Part shown: one piece after another, positions 14,628-21,502 of the stretch
Position numbering within the stretch: the stretch's first letter is position 1
Layout: each line of letters starts with the position of its first letter
Origin: an uncultured Oscillibacter sp.
GTDB taxonomy: Bacteria > Bacillota > Clostridia > Oscillospirales > Oscillospiraceae
Direction: 5' to 3'
Assembly: GCA_910579435.1 (NCBI GenBank)
Contig: CAJTVF010000038.1
Span: forward strand, 1 to 26,271
Length of the DNA: 26,271 bases
The notes under the pieces: generated by a model
Told to the model about the DNA's origin: nothing
What the model saw: the letters and a program-made list of their open reading frames with translations, nothing else
Databases searched by the model: none
Program-made: the position numbers and the translations under genes

Positions 14628-15568
14628 GCCTCGCCTCCCAGCCGGAGCCTGGGGTCGATGCGCTGGTTGATAAGGTCCGCCGCCGTCCCCGCCAGCACCA
14701 CCCAGAGCGCCAGAATGACCACAATGGCCTGAACCACCGGATAGTCCCGGCCCGCGATGGAGCTCACCAGCATCTGTCCCAGCCCGGGAATCACAAAGAC
14801 CTGCTCCACCACGATGCTCCCCGCCACGATTTCCGCCATGGTCTGGGCCAGGAACGTCACCACCGGGGGCAGGGCGTTTTTCAGCACATGCCGCCGCAGG
14901 ACCTGTCCCCGGTCATTCCCCCGGGCGATGGCGGTGCGCACATAGTCCTTCCCCAATTCCTCCTGCACCGTGCTGCGGAGCATCCGGGCCGTCATGGCGA
15001 TCCGGGGAATGGAGAGGGCGGCGGCGGCGAAGAACAGGTACACCGCCGCCCCGGCGAAGTCCCGCCCCGCGTCGGGGAACTGCCCCGGCATGAACCATTT
15101 CAGCCCCACGCCGAAGACCCAGGACAGCAGGATTCCCGTGAAGAAGGGCGGCACGGCCATGCCGAGTTGGTTCAGGGCCGTCCGGGCCCCCTCGAACCGC
15201 CTCCGCCCGGCGGACCAGAGGCCCAGGGGGATGGAGACAGCCGCGATCAGGGCGAAGCTCACCAAGCTCAGGCACAGCGTCAGCCGGAACTTGGAGGCCA
15301 GGATGTCCCACACCGGCTGCTGATAGCTGGTGGAGACCCCCAGGTCCCCGGTGAAAAAGCCCAGCAGCCACTCGCCGTAGCGGACCGGCAGGGGCCGGTC
15401 CAGCCCCAGCTCCGCCCGGAGGGCCGCCAGCCGCTCCGGCGTGGCCGCGGTGCCCAGCATGGCGGTGGCGGTGTCGCCGGAAATCAGGCTGAACGCCGCG
15501 AAGGTCAGAAACGAGACGATCAGCATGGTGGCAAACAGCGTCAGCACCCGCTTGAGTATATATTTCAT
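14624..15568 (-). CDS. oppB: Oligopeptide/dipeptide-type ABC transporter permease (OppB-like)
   Basis: The 314-residue permease begins MKYILKRVLTLFATMLIVSF, the usual first helix of OppB/DppB. LGLDRPLPVRYGEWLLGFFTGDLG follows, then the EAA loop TAIARGNDRGQVLRRHVLKN and the terminal TAADLINQRIDPRLR. The frame is open further upstream to 15631, but ATG 15568 is preceded by GAAGGGAT and starts the conserved helix. It lies 90 bases after the binding-protein gene; that gap carries no clear terminator, so the genes are probably co-transcribed. The stop overlaps the oppC start. Confidence 0.92.
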   Translation of the reverse strand: MKYILKRVLTLFATMLIVSFLTFAAFSLISGDTATAMLGTAATPERLAALRAELGLDRPLPVRYGEWLLGFFTGDLGVSTSYQQPVWDILASKFRLTLCLSLVSFALIAAVSIPLGLWSAGRRRFEGARTALNQLGMAVPPFFTGILLSWVFGVGLKWFMPGQFPDAGRDFAGAAVYLFFAAAALSIPRIAMTARMLRSTVQEELGKDYVRTAIARGNDRGQVLRRHVLKNALPPVVTFLAQTMAEIVAGSIVVEQVFVIPGLGQMLVSSIAGRDYPVVQAIVVILALWVVLAGTAADLINQRIDPRLRLGGEA

Positions 15569-15658
15569 AGGCGATATCCCTTCAAAAAAGAGCGGAAGCG
15601 GAGGGCGAAGAACGGTTTTTCGAATCTTCACACTCCACTCCCGCAGCCTCTCAAGTTG

Positions 15659-17227
15659 TTATGCCGTGTAACGGATGCCGGCCAGGTCCAGCACGTAGAT
15701 GGGATAGAACCGCACGCCCTCCAGGCCCTTGCGGACGGCCACCAGGTCGGCCAGGTCCTGGATGTACACGTTGGCGGCGTTTTCCGTCAGGTTGGCCTCC
15801 GCCTTTTTATAGGCGGCGGTCTGGGCGGCGTCGTCCGCCGCAGAGACGGCCTCCTGGAAGAAGGCGTCGTACTCCGCGTTGTTATAATTGATAAAGTTAT
15901 TACCCGCCGTAGAGGTAAATCGTTCCAGCAGGGCCCGGGCCGTCATGGTGGAGGCGTCCACGCCCACCACGGTGGCCTGGAACTGCCGCCCCACATAGGT
16001 GTCGTTGAGCCAGCTCTCCCAGGTGACGGGAAGAATCTCGGCGGTAATCCCCACCTCCTTCAGCTGCTCCACGATCACCTGGGCGGTGTCAATGTGGGGC
16101 TGGTAGTTGGAGGGGACGGTGATGGTCATGGAAAACCCGTCGGGATAGCCGGCGTCGGCCAGCAGGGCCTTGGCCTTCTCCACGTCGTGGGTGTAATAGT
16201 TGGTCAGGGAATCGTCGAAGTACTTGCCGAAGGCGGGGTACATGCTGGAGCCGATCAAGCTGCCGTAGCCGTCGAAGGCCAGGTCCAGAATCTGCTGGCG
16301 GTCGATGGCGCAGCACAGGGCCTGCCGGACCCGCACGTCGTCGAAGGGCTTTTCCGCATGGTTGAGGTACATGGCCTGCACCAGGTTCATGGTGCCCTCT
16401 TCGATATTGAAATCGTCCCCCAGCTGGGCCACCTGGGTGCTGGTCAGGTGGGCGAAGAGGTCCACCGCCCCGCTCTGGAGGCTCATGAGGATGCTGTCCG
16501 CGTTTTCGATGATCTTGTAGGTGACTTTATCCAGATACGCCTTCTCGCCCCAGTAATCGTCAAAGCGCTCCAAGACAATGTTGTCCTGCGCGGCCCGGGA
16601 GACGAATTTGAACGGCCCGGTGCCCACGGGGGCGGTGTCCTGCCCGTCGTACTCCGCCGGGAGGATGGCCAGGGTGAGGTAGGCCAAAAACTCGGTGTTG
16701 GGTTCTTTCAGGCGAATCTGGACGGTCCGTTCATCCATGCCGGTCACTTTCTCCACCGCCGACAGGGGCTCCACCGCCAGCACACCGGCCTCAGAGGGCT
16801 CGATGCAGCGGGTGATGGAGTTCACCACGTCGCCCGCCGTCACGGGCTGGCCGTTGTGGAACTTGATCCCGTCCCGAATCGTAAAAGTATAGACCAATTG
16901 GTCGTTGGAAACCTCGTATTTCTCCGCCACGGCGGGAATCAAATCTCCCTCCGGCGTGGGCTTCATGAGGCCCTCGAATACGTTGAACATGACCTCCTTG
17001 GTCCCTGCCGCCACGGCTTTGTGGGGGTCAAGGCTCTCGTCCAGGTCCTGGGCGATGCCGACGGTGATCTCGTTGGGATGATCCGCCGCGGGCTGCGCCG
17101 CCGGTTCGCTGGAGCCGCTGGTTTGTCCGCCCTCCGGCGTCTTGTCCGCGCTGCCGCCTCCGCATCCGCAGAGTACGGCGCTCAGAAGACCCAGCAGGAG
17201 GAGGACCTCCAAAAGTTTCCTCTTCAT
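15659..17227 (-). CDS. ABC transporter substrate-binding lipoprotein (SBP_bac_5, peptide type)
   Basis: The 522-residue protein captures the ligand outside the membrane and delivers it to OppB/OppC. A signal peptide MKRKLLEVLLLLGLLSAV ends in the lipobox LCGC with Cys22 as the lipidated residue, followed by a Gly/Ser-rich linker. The mature domain shows the family hallmarks LTYTFTIRDG-like FTIRDGIKFHNGQPVTAGDV, APVGTGPFKF, YWGEKAYLDKVTYKI, VRQALCCAIDRQQI and AKALLADAGYPDGF. These fit a DppA/OppA-type binder of peptides, although nickel or other ligands cannot be ruled out. AAAGGAAG lies before the ATG. It is the first gene of the minus-strand operon, with a likely promoter at 17469-17497 and a leader of about 235 bases. 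Confidence 0.92.
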   Translation of the reverse strand: MKRKLLEVLLLLGLLSAVLCGCGGGSADKTPEGGQTSGSSEPAAQPAADHPNEITVGIAQDLDESLDPHKAVAAGTKEVMFNVFEGLMKPTPEGDLIPAVAEKYEVSNDQLVYTFTIRDGIKFHNGQPVTAGDVVNSITRCIEPSEAGVLAVEPLSAVEKVTGMDERTVQIRLKEPNTEFLAYLTLAILPAEYDGQDTAPVGTGPFKFVSRAAQDNIVLERFDDYWGEKAYLDKVTYKIIENADSILMSLQSGAVDLFAHLTSTQVAQLGDDFNIEEGTMNLVQAMYLNHAEKPFDDVRVRQALCCAIDRQQILDLAFDGYGSLIGSSMYPAFGKYFDDSLTNYYTHDVEKAKALLADAGYPDGFSMTITVPSNYQPHIDTAQVIVEQLKEVGITAEILPVTWESWLNDTYVGRQFQATVVGVDASTMTARALLERFTSTAGNNFINYNNAEYDAFFQEAVSAADDAAQTAAYKKAEANLTENAANVYIQDLADLVAVRKGLEGVRFYPIYVLDLAGIRYTA

Positions 17228-17462
17228 GTCTGCTTCCTTTCGTCACTGCCCGATACCGGGTCAGTGCTGGACGGGGAATGTCCCGCCCGGACAAAATGAT
17301 TCGGCTCTATTCAATTGTCCTTCTTTTTCTTGAAAGAAAAAGAAGCAAAAAGAACGTTCATGCGCCGCCCGGCCAAGTGCTAATCCAGGTCTGTCCGGCG
17401 GCGGCAAAGCCTTCGCTCTATGAATAGAGCCCTGGAGCGCTCCGGTCTCCCGGACGCCCCAA
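17228..17462 (-). promoter_or_regulatory. Structured leader of the peptide-transporter operon
   Basis: The leader between the candidate promoter and the lipoprotein start contains several inverted repeats. In transcript order these are GGAGCGCTCC, GCTCTA-TTCA-TAGAGC, a GCCGCC/GGCGGC pair, and a 12-bp perfect palindrome (17320-17345) of alternating C/T and A/G tracts around GA. It matches no riboswitch class I know. Most of this folding comes from the dispersed repeat at 17320-17415. Confidence 0.45.
17320..17415 (+). repeat. Dispersed intergenic repeat, copy B
   Basis: CTTCTTTTTCTT (17320-17331) and its exact complement (17334-17345) flank GA. Then come AAAAAGAAC, GCGC and a CGGCGGCAAAGCC block, the same order as in copy A at 4095-4181. 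The stretch is non-coding in both orientations. Confidence 0.5.
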
Positions 17463-17468
17463 GGCCGT

Positions 17469-17497
17469 ATTCTACACGAAGGTGGAAAAGATTGCAA
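17469..17497 (-). promoter_or_regulatory. Candidate promoter of the peptide-transporter operon
   Basis: Read on the minus strand: TTGCAA (17492-17497), a 17-base spacer and TAGAAT (17469-17474). The same -35, the same spacer length and the identical GTGTAGAAT occur upstream of the AI-2E gene at 18753-18781. Confidence 0.65.
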
Positions 17498-17503
17498 TAG
17501 TTT

Positions 17504-18718
17504 TCACAAATTTTTCGGTTTCCCCGGCTTGGGCCCCAGCGCTCCTCCGGCGGCGTAGTCTGCGGAGTCCGGGGAGAGGCCCTTTTTCCGCAGGCGGGCC
17601 TCCACGAAGAAGTTGACCAGGCTGTTGAGGCAGGCGCACACCGGCACGCCGAAGAACATGCCCGCGATGCCGAAGAAGCCGCCCCCCACCAGGATGGCGA
17701 TGATGACCCACAGGCTGGAGAGGCCCGTGGTATTCCCCAGGATCTTCGGCCCGATGACGTTGCCGTCCAGCTGCTGGAGGGCCAGGACGAAGATGACGAA
17801 ATACAGCGCCTGCCGGGGAGACACCAGCAGAATCAGGAAGGCGCTGGGGACGGCCCCCAGGAACGGCCCGAAGAAGGGGATGATGTTGGTCACGCCCACG
17901 AAGACGGAGACCAGGGGCGTGTAGGGGAATTTCAGGATGGAGCAGCCGGCAAAGCACAAAACGCCGATGATGATGGAGTCCAGCAGCTTCCCCCGGACGA
18001 AGCCGGAGAAGATGATATCCGCCCGCCGCGCGCCCCGGAGAACCAGGCTCACCTGCTCCCGGGGGAAGAGGCTGTAAATCAGCTTCCGCCCGTAGGCGGC
18101 GCAGCGCTCCTTGGTAGCCAGGAGGTAGACGGAGGCAATGACCCCCACCAGCAGGTCCTTGGCGAAGTTTACCAGGCTCAGCACCCCGCCGGACACCGTG
18201 ACCATCACCGCTTGAAGCTGGGGCAGGACGCCGCTGGTCAGCCACTTGTCCAGGTCCTGGAAGTAGGCCGCCATCTGCTGGTTGACCCAGTTTGCCACGG
18301 AAGGGTTGGTCTCCAGAAGGTGAATCACCCAGCCGCTGATGGTCCGGTAGTAGGTGTCCGCGTTCTCAATGAGCTGGAGGACGCTTTTGTACAGCTCCGG
18401 CATCAGCACGGAGGCCAGCAGGTAGAAGAAAAAGGCGATCACGACCCAGGCCAGCACAATGCCCACCGTGCGAATCAGTATGGCGCGGGTCCGCTTCCGC
18501 GTCCGGCCCGGAGGCGCGGGAACCAGGTGCCGCTCGAAAAAGTTCACCATAGGGGCCAGCAGATAGGCGATGAAGGCCCCGTAAAGAATCGGCTGCACCG
18601 TCTTCAGCAGGGCCAGCACGGCCTTGCCGCCGAAGAGGGTGTCGTAGAACAGCAAAATGGCGGCGGCGGTCAGGAACGCCGTCACCCCCATGCTGATATA
18701 GTTATTTTTCCGTTCCAT
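17504..18718 (-). CDS. AI-2E family transporter (PF01594-type membrane protein)
   Basis: The 404-residue protein has about eight membrane segments with the family landmarks. An N-terminal pair of helices includes VQPILYGAFIAYLLAPMVNF, a long amphipathic stretch lies in the middle, and GVTNIIPFFGPFLGAVPS is the most conserved motif. LQQLDGNVIGPKILGNTTGLSSLW follows in the last third. Members are assigned to AI-2 export, Na+/H+ antiport or unknown roles; this one could be any of them. ATG 18718 has GGGAGG 8 bases upstream. An earlier ATG at 18754 overlaps the -10 of the likely promoter, so it cannot be on the transcript, which supports the later start. No convincing terminator was seen after it. 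Confidence 0.85.
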   Translation of the reverse strand: MERKNNYISMGVTAFLTAAAILLFYDTLFGGKAVLALLKTVQPILYGAFIAYLLAPMVNFFERHLVPAPPGRTRKRTRAILIRTVGIVLAWVVIAFFFYLLASVLMPELYKSVLQLIENADTYYRTISGWVIHLLETNPSVANWVNQQMAAYFQDLDKWLTSGVLPQLQAVMVTVSGGVLSLVNFAKDLLVGVIASVYLLATKERCAAYGRKLIYSLFPREQVSLVLRGARRADIIFSGFVRGKLLDSIIIGVLCFAGCSILKFPYTPLVSVFVGVTNIIPFFGPFLGAVPSAFLILLVSPRQALYFVIFVLALQQLDGNVIGPKILGNTTGLSSLWVIIAILVGGGFFGIAGMFFGVPVCACLNSLVNFFVEARLRKKGLSPDSADYAAGGALGPKPGKPKNL

Positions 18719-18752
18719 GGCCCGCGCCTCCCGTTCCCGCTCTTTTTCTTCC

Positions 18753-18781
18753 ATTCTACACGGGGGCGGAGGGAATTGCAA
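18753..18781 (-). promoter_or_regulatory. Candidate promoter of the AI-2E family gene
   Basis: On the minus strand: TTGCAA (18776-18781), a 17-base spacer and TAGAAT (18753-18758). Transcription would begin about 30 bases before the ATG at 18718. Confidence 0.65.
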
Positions 18782-18844
18782 TCCTCTTTTTCCCCGCCGC
18801 TCCGGGATTTGGGAATTTTAACAGTAATTTCACAAGCACTGTGC

Positions 18845-18863
18845 TATACTGTACCATAGTATA
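18845..18863 (+). promoter_or_regulatory. Operator-like inverted repeat over the lipid-kinase promoter
   Basis: TATACT (18845-18850) and AGTATA (18858-18863) are exact complements separated by 7 bases. TATACT also looks like a -10 element, though no good -35 is found 16-18 bases upstream. A repressor site or a promoter dyad is possible. Confidence 0.35.
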
Positions 18864-18885
18864 AGTTTCCTTGGAGGTGGCACTG

Positions 18886-19773
18886 ATGAAACCCCGCAAG
18901 CTTTTGATGATCGTCAACCCCCGGGCCGGAAAGAACAAGTCCCACGGCCCCCTGTTCGACGCCGCCGCCGCCCTTTCCCAGGCGGGTTACCTGCTCTCCA
19001 TCCATATCACGGATTCCCCCGGCGACGCCGCCGGGACCGCCAAACGGGAGGGCGGGCGGTACGACCTGGTCGTGGCCGTGGGCGGCGACGGGACGCTGAA
19101 CGAGGTGGTCTCCGGCCTGGTGCAGCTCCGGCGGCCCCCGCTCCTGGGCTACCTGCCCCAGGGCAGTACCAACGACTTCGCCGCCAGCCTTCATATCTCC
19201 GGCGACCCGGCGGAGGCTGCCGCCGCCATTGCCCGGAACGTCCCCCGTCTTCTGGACGTGGGCTTTTGGAACGGGCGGAGCTTTCTCTATGTGGCCTCCT
19301 TCGGGGCCTTCACCCGGAGCAGCTACGCCGCGCCCCAGAACGCCAAGAACGCCCTGGGCCACTTTGCCTACATCCTGGAGGGCATGAAGGACCTGAGCTC
19401 CCTCCGGCCCTACCGCGTCCGCCTCACCGCCGACGGGGAGACCCTGGACGGGGAATACCTCTTCGGCGCGGTGTGCAACTCCACCTCCATCGGGGGGCTG
19501 ATGAAGCTGGACCCGGAGCGGGTGGTGCTGGACGACGGCCTCTTTGAAATCCTGCTGATCCCCAGCCCCAAGACGGCGGCGGACCTCCAGAGCCTGGTCC
19601 ACGCCCTGCTGAACCAGCAGTATGACAGCCAGGGCCTGGTCTTCCGCCACGTCTCCTCCATCCACCTGGAGACGGAGGAGGACCTCCCCTGGTCCCTGGA
19701 CGGGGAATACGCCCCCAGCGCCCCGGCGGTGGACATCGAGAACCGCCGCCAGGGGCTGGCCATGCTGCTGTGA
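18886..19773 (+). CDS. Diacylglycerol/lipid kinase family protein (DagK_cat)
   Basis: This 295-residue cytosolic enzyme of the DgkB/YegS family phosphorylates diacylglycerol or a related lipid using ATP. The catalytic fold shows LLMIVNPRAGKN at the N-terminus and the nucleotide-binding GGDGTLNEVVSGL (GGDGT at 66-70). LGYLPQGSTNDFA and, near the end, WSLDGEYAP, which carries the conserved metal-linked acidic residue, follow. ATG 18886 follows TTGGAGGTG at 18871-18879. The gene ends in TGA overlapping the GTG start of the Nudix gene, so the two are coupled. DgkB recycles diacylglycerol in lipoteichoic acid producers; the exact lipid here is not certain. Confidence 0.9.
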   Translation: MKPRKLLMIVNPRAGKNKSHGPLFDAAAALSQAGYLLSIHITDSPGDAAGTAKREGGRYDLVVAVGGDGTLNEVVSGLVQLRRPPLLGYLPQGSTNDFAASLHISGDPAEAAAAIARNVPRLLDVGFWNGRSFLYVASFGAFTRSSYAAPQNAKNALGHFAYILEGMKDLSSLRPYRVRLTADGETLDGEYLFGAVCNSTSIGGLMKLDPERVVLDDGLFEILLIPSPKTAADLQSLVHALLNQQYDSQGLVFRHVSSIHLETEEDLPWSLDGEYAPSAPAVDIENRRQGLAMLL

Positions 19774-20375
19774 CGGGGGAGCTGGAGCGGCTGGCCCGCC
19801 GCTTTCAGGGCCATGAGCCGGGCCTGCTGGGGGCCTCCCGGTGCTGCGCCGTCCTCTGCCCCCTGGCGGAGGGGGAGGACGGCCTCCGCCTGCTCTTCGA
19901 GGTCCGCTCCTCCCAGGTCTCCCAGGGAGGCGAGGTCTGTTTCCCCGGCGGAAGCATGGAGCCCGGGGAGACGCCCCAGGACTGCGCCCTCCGGGAGACG
20001 GAGGAGGAGCTGTCCATCCCCCGGGAAGAGGTGACGCTCCTGGGCACGCCGGACTTCATCTGCAATCAGCGGGGCTTTCTTCTCCGCCCGGTGCTGGGGC
20101 TGGTGTCCCCCGCCGGCCTTGCCGCCCTGCGTCCCTCCCCGGCGGAGGTGGCGGAGGCCTTCACCGCCCCCCTGTCCTTCTTCCGGGAGACGGCCCCGGA
20201 CCTCCGCCGCTATGCGCTGGTCCCCCAGGTGCCGGAGGACTTCCCCTACGGCCCCGTGGGCATCCCCCGGGACTACCCCTGGAGCCGCGGGCAGGTGGAG
20301 ATCCCGATTTGGTATTACCAGGGCCGCGCCATCTGGGGCATGACGGCAAGGCTGGTCAAGGAGATTATTCGATAG
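19770..20375 (+). CDS. Nudix hydrolase, CoA pyrophosphatase-like
   Basis: The 201-residue hydrolase carries a Nudix box at 61-83: GSMEPGETPQDCALRETEEE, then LSI. It fits GX5EX7REUXEEXGU except that the late glycine is serine. Upstream LLFEVRSSQVSQGGEVCFPGG resembles the NudL/CoA-specific motif LLxxRS...GxVxFPGG, so cleavage of CoA or acyl-CoA to 4'-phosphopantetheine and 3',5'-ADP is likely. The start is GTG 19770, whose TG is part of the preceding stop (GTGA). Coupling to a lipid kinase suggests linked expression, not a known shared pathway. Length is typical. Confidence 0.88.
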   Translation: MTGELERLARRFQGHEPGLLGASRCCAVLCPLAEGEDGLRLLFEVRSSQVSQGGEVCFPGGSMEPGETPQDCALRETEEELSIPREEVTLLGTPDFICNQRGFLLRPVLGLVSPAGLAALRPSPAEVAEAFTAPLSFFRETAPDLRRYALVPQVPEDFPYGPVGIPRDYPWSRGQVEIPIWYYQGRAIWGMTARLVKEIIR

Positions 20376-20388
20376 CTTCTTTAGGAGC

Positions 20389-20416
20389 CCCCGCAAAATC
20401 CACAGATTTTGTGGGG
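20389..20416 (+). other. Hairpin without T-tail downstream of the Nudix gene
   Basis: CCCCGCAAAATC (20389-20400) pairs over 12 positions (one G-U) with GATTTTGTGGGG (20405-20416) around CACA. Instead of a T-run it is followed by GAGAGGAGGAAGG and ATG (20430), as though a translated unit followed, but only an antisense shadow frame opens there. Confidence 0.55.
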
Positions 20417-20456
20417 AGAGGAGGAAGGTATGCGGAGATTATCCAATAACGCGGCA

Positions 20457-20480
20457 GGAGACGGGGCCTCCCCCGTCTCC
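20457..20480. terminator. Likely terminator between convergent Nudix and CarD genes
   Basis: GGAGACGGGG (20457-20466) and CCCCGTCTCC (20471-20480) form a perfect 10-bp stem around CCTC, then CTGTTCTC. The T-run is poor, so termination may be weak. Confidence 0.6.
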
Positions 20481-20486
20481 CTGTTC

Positions 20487-21008
20487 TCATCCGGCGGACT
20501 CCGCCGCGCCCTCCAGCCGGGCGGCGATATAGTCCTCCACGTCGTCATAGCCGATTTCCAGCGCCGTGGCCAGCTCGCCGTAGAGCATCCGCTCCGCCTG
20601 CTTCATATACCGTTCGTCGATCATGCCCAGCCGCCGGTTCTTCGCCTCCGCCACGCCCTGCTTGTGGCGGATGGCCTTCATCATCTCAATCAGGGCCTGG
20701 TGCCCCCCGTCCCGGACGGCGGACTGGTACTGCTGGGTCAGGGCCTGGGGCGTGCCGCCCCGGCAGGCCGCCGCCGGGATCTCCGGCATCCGGTCGATGA
20801 GCGCCTCCGCCTCCGCCCGGCCCATCACCGGGCGCATGGGCACCTTTTCGCTGTCCACCGGGGCGTAAATCATGCCGTCCTGCCACAGGGGCTTGAGGAG
20901 GTAATACCGCTTTCCCCGGTCTCCGCCGGGCTGGTCCAGCCCGGAGATCCCTTCCACCCGGCACACGCCGGTGGAGCCATACATCACCAGCTCTCCAATT
21001 TGAAACAT
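20487..21008 (-). CDS. CarD/CdnL-family transcriptional regulator
   Basis: The 173-residue protein begins MFQIGELVMYGSTGVCRVEGI, the RNA-polymerase-interacting CarD_CdnL_TRCF Tudor-like domain (about residues 1-60). KRYYLLKPL and MIYAPVDSEKVPMRPVM follow. The C-terminal half is helical, as in CdnL. CarD proteins bind the RNA polymerase beta subunit and stabilise open complexes. AAAGGAGG precedes ATG 21008. On the minus strand TTACAT (21088-21093) and TAAACT (21064-21069) with 18 bases between could be its promoter. Firmicutes often carry several short CarD paralogues of unclear role; this may be one of them. Confidence 0.85.
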   Translation of the reverse strand: MFQIGELVMYGSTGVCRVEGISGLDQPGGDRGKRYYLLKPLWQDGMIYAPVDSEKVPMRPVMGRAEAEALIDRMPEIPAAACRGGTPQALTQQYQSAVRDGGHQALIEMMKAIRHKQGVAEAKNRRLGMIDERYMKQAERMLYGELATALEIGYDDVEDYIAARLEGAAESAG

Positions 21009-21141
21009 AGCTCCTCCTTTCCGCCGGGGTTCGTCCCCGGCGCCGTTTGCTTCTCTCCCTGCTAGTTTACCACAAATTGGGTCAAATATGTAAGAGAAAT
21101 TTTCAGTTTTTTCTATTTTCTCCGTTTTCGCCCAAAAAGGA

Positions 21142-21170
21142 TTGACAAATATCTCCAAATTCCGTAAGAT
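21142..21170 (+). promoter_or_regulatory. Strong sigma-A-type promoter of the small leader-like gene
   Basis: TTGACA (21142-21147), a 17-base spacer and TAAGAT (21165-21170). A small hairpin in the leader (GCCGGAG 21180-21186 with CTCCGGC 21190-21196) follows. Confidence 0.75.
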
Positions 21171-21223
21171 GGACCTGCCGCCGGAGCCTCTCCGGCACAG
21201 GAACGATGAAAGGAAGCGACCCT

Positions 21224-21448
21224 ATGAGCATCGACATCAAGGCCAAGATTGAGGAGCTGGCCGCCAAGCTCCAAAAAGACCCCGCCCTCCTCCAGCGTTT
21301 CCAGTCGGACCCCGTCAAGACCCTGGAGCAGCTCGCCGGCGTGGACCTGCCCGACGAGCAGCTTCAGCCCCTGGTGGCGGGCGTCAAGGCCAGGCTGGCC
21401 GCCTCCGGCCTGGGGGACAAGCTGGGCGGGCTGAAAAAGCTCTTCTGA
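21224..21448 (+). CDS. Small protein resembling NHLP/Nif11 leader domains
   Basis: The 74-residue protein reads MSIDIKAKIEELAAKLQKDP at the start; residues 20-56 (PALLQRFQSDPVKTLEQLAG, then VDLPDEQLQPLVAGVKA) follow the pattern of NHLP/Nif11-type domains: a helix ending DP, then LGVDLPDE. The C-terminus is a glycine/lysine-rich amphipathic tail, GLGDKLGGLKKLF. Such domains serve as leader peptides of ribosomally made natural products, but many orphan copies are known in Clostridia. No modification enzyme or exporter is nearby. ATG 21224 has AAAGGAAG 8 bases upstream; the earlier ATG 21206 has no site. The gene has a strong promoter and a perfect terminator, so it looks well expressed. Confidence 0.65.
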   Translation: MSIDIKAKIEELAAKLQKDPALLQRFQSDPVKTLEQLAGVDLPDEQLQPLVAGVKARLAASGLGDKLGGLKKLF

Positions 21449-21460
21449 GCCGCCCCAAGG

Positions 21461-21492
21461 AAAACGCTCCGGGAAGCTTCCCGGAGCGTTTT
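21461..21492. terminator. Bidirectional terminator (perfect 32-base palindrome)
   Basis: The 32 bases from AAAACGCTCC to GGAGCGTTTT are an exact palindrome with A and T tails on both sides. It lies between the convergent small-protein and serine-hydrolase genes and can terminate both. Confidence 0.9.
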
Positions 21493-21502
21493 GCCGTCCC
21501 TC

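Noticed and set aside
14888..17299. 803-codon open frame on the + strand
   Set aside because: It lies antisense to the lipoprotein and permease genes and is rich in His/Gly/Val/Gln from GC-rich third positions. It has no domain or ribosome binding site.
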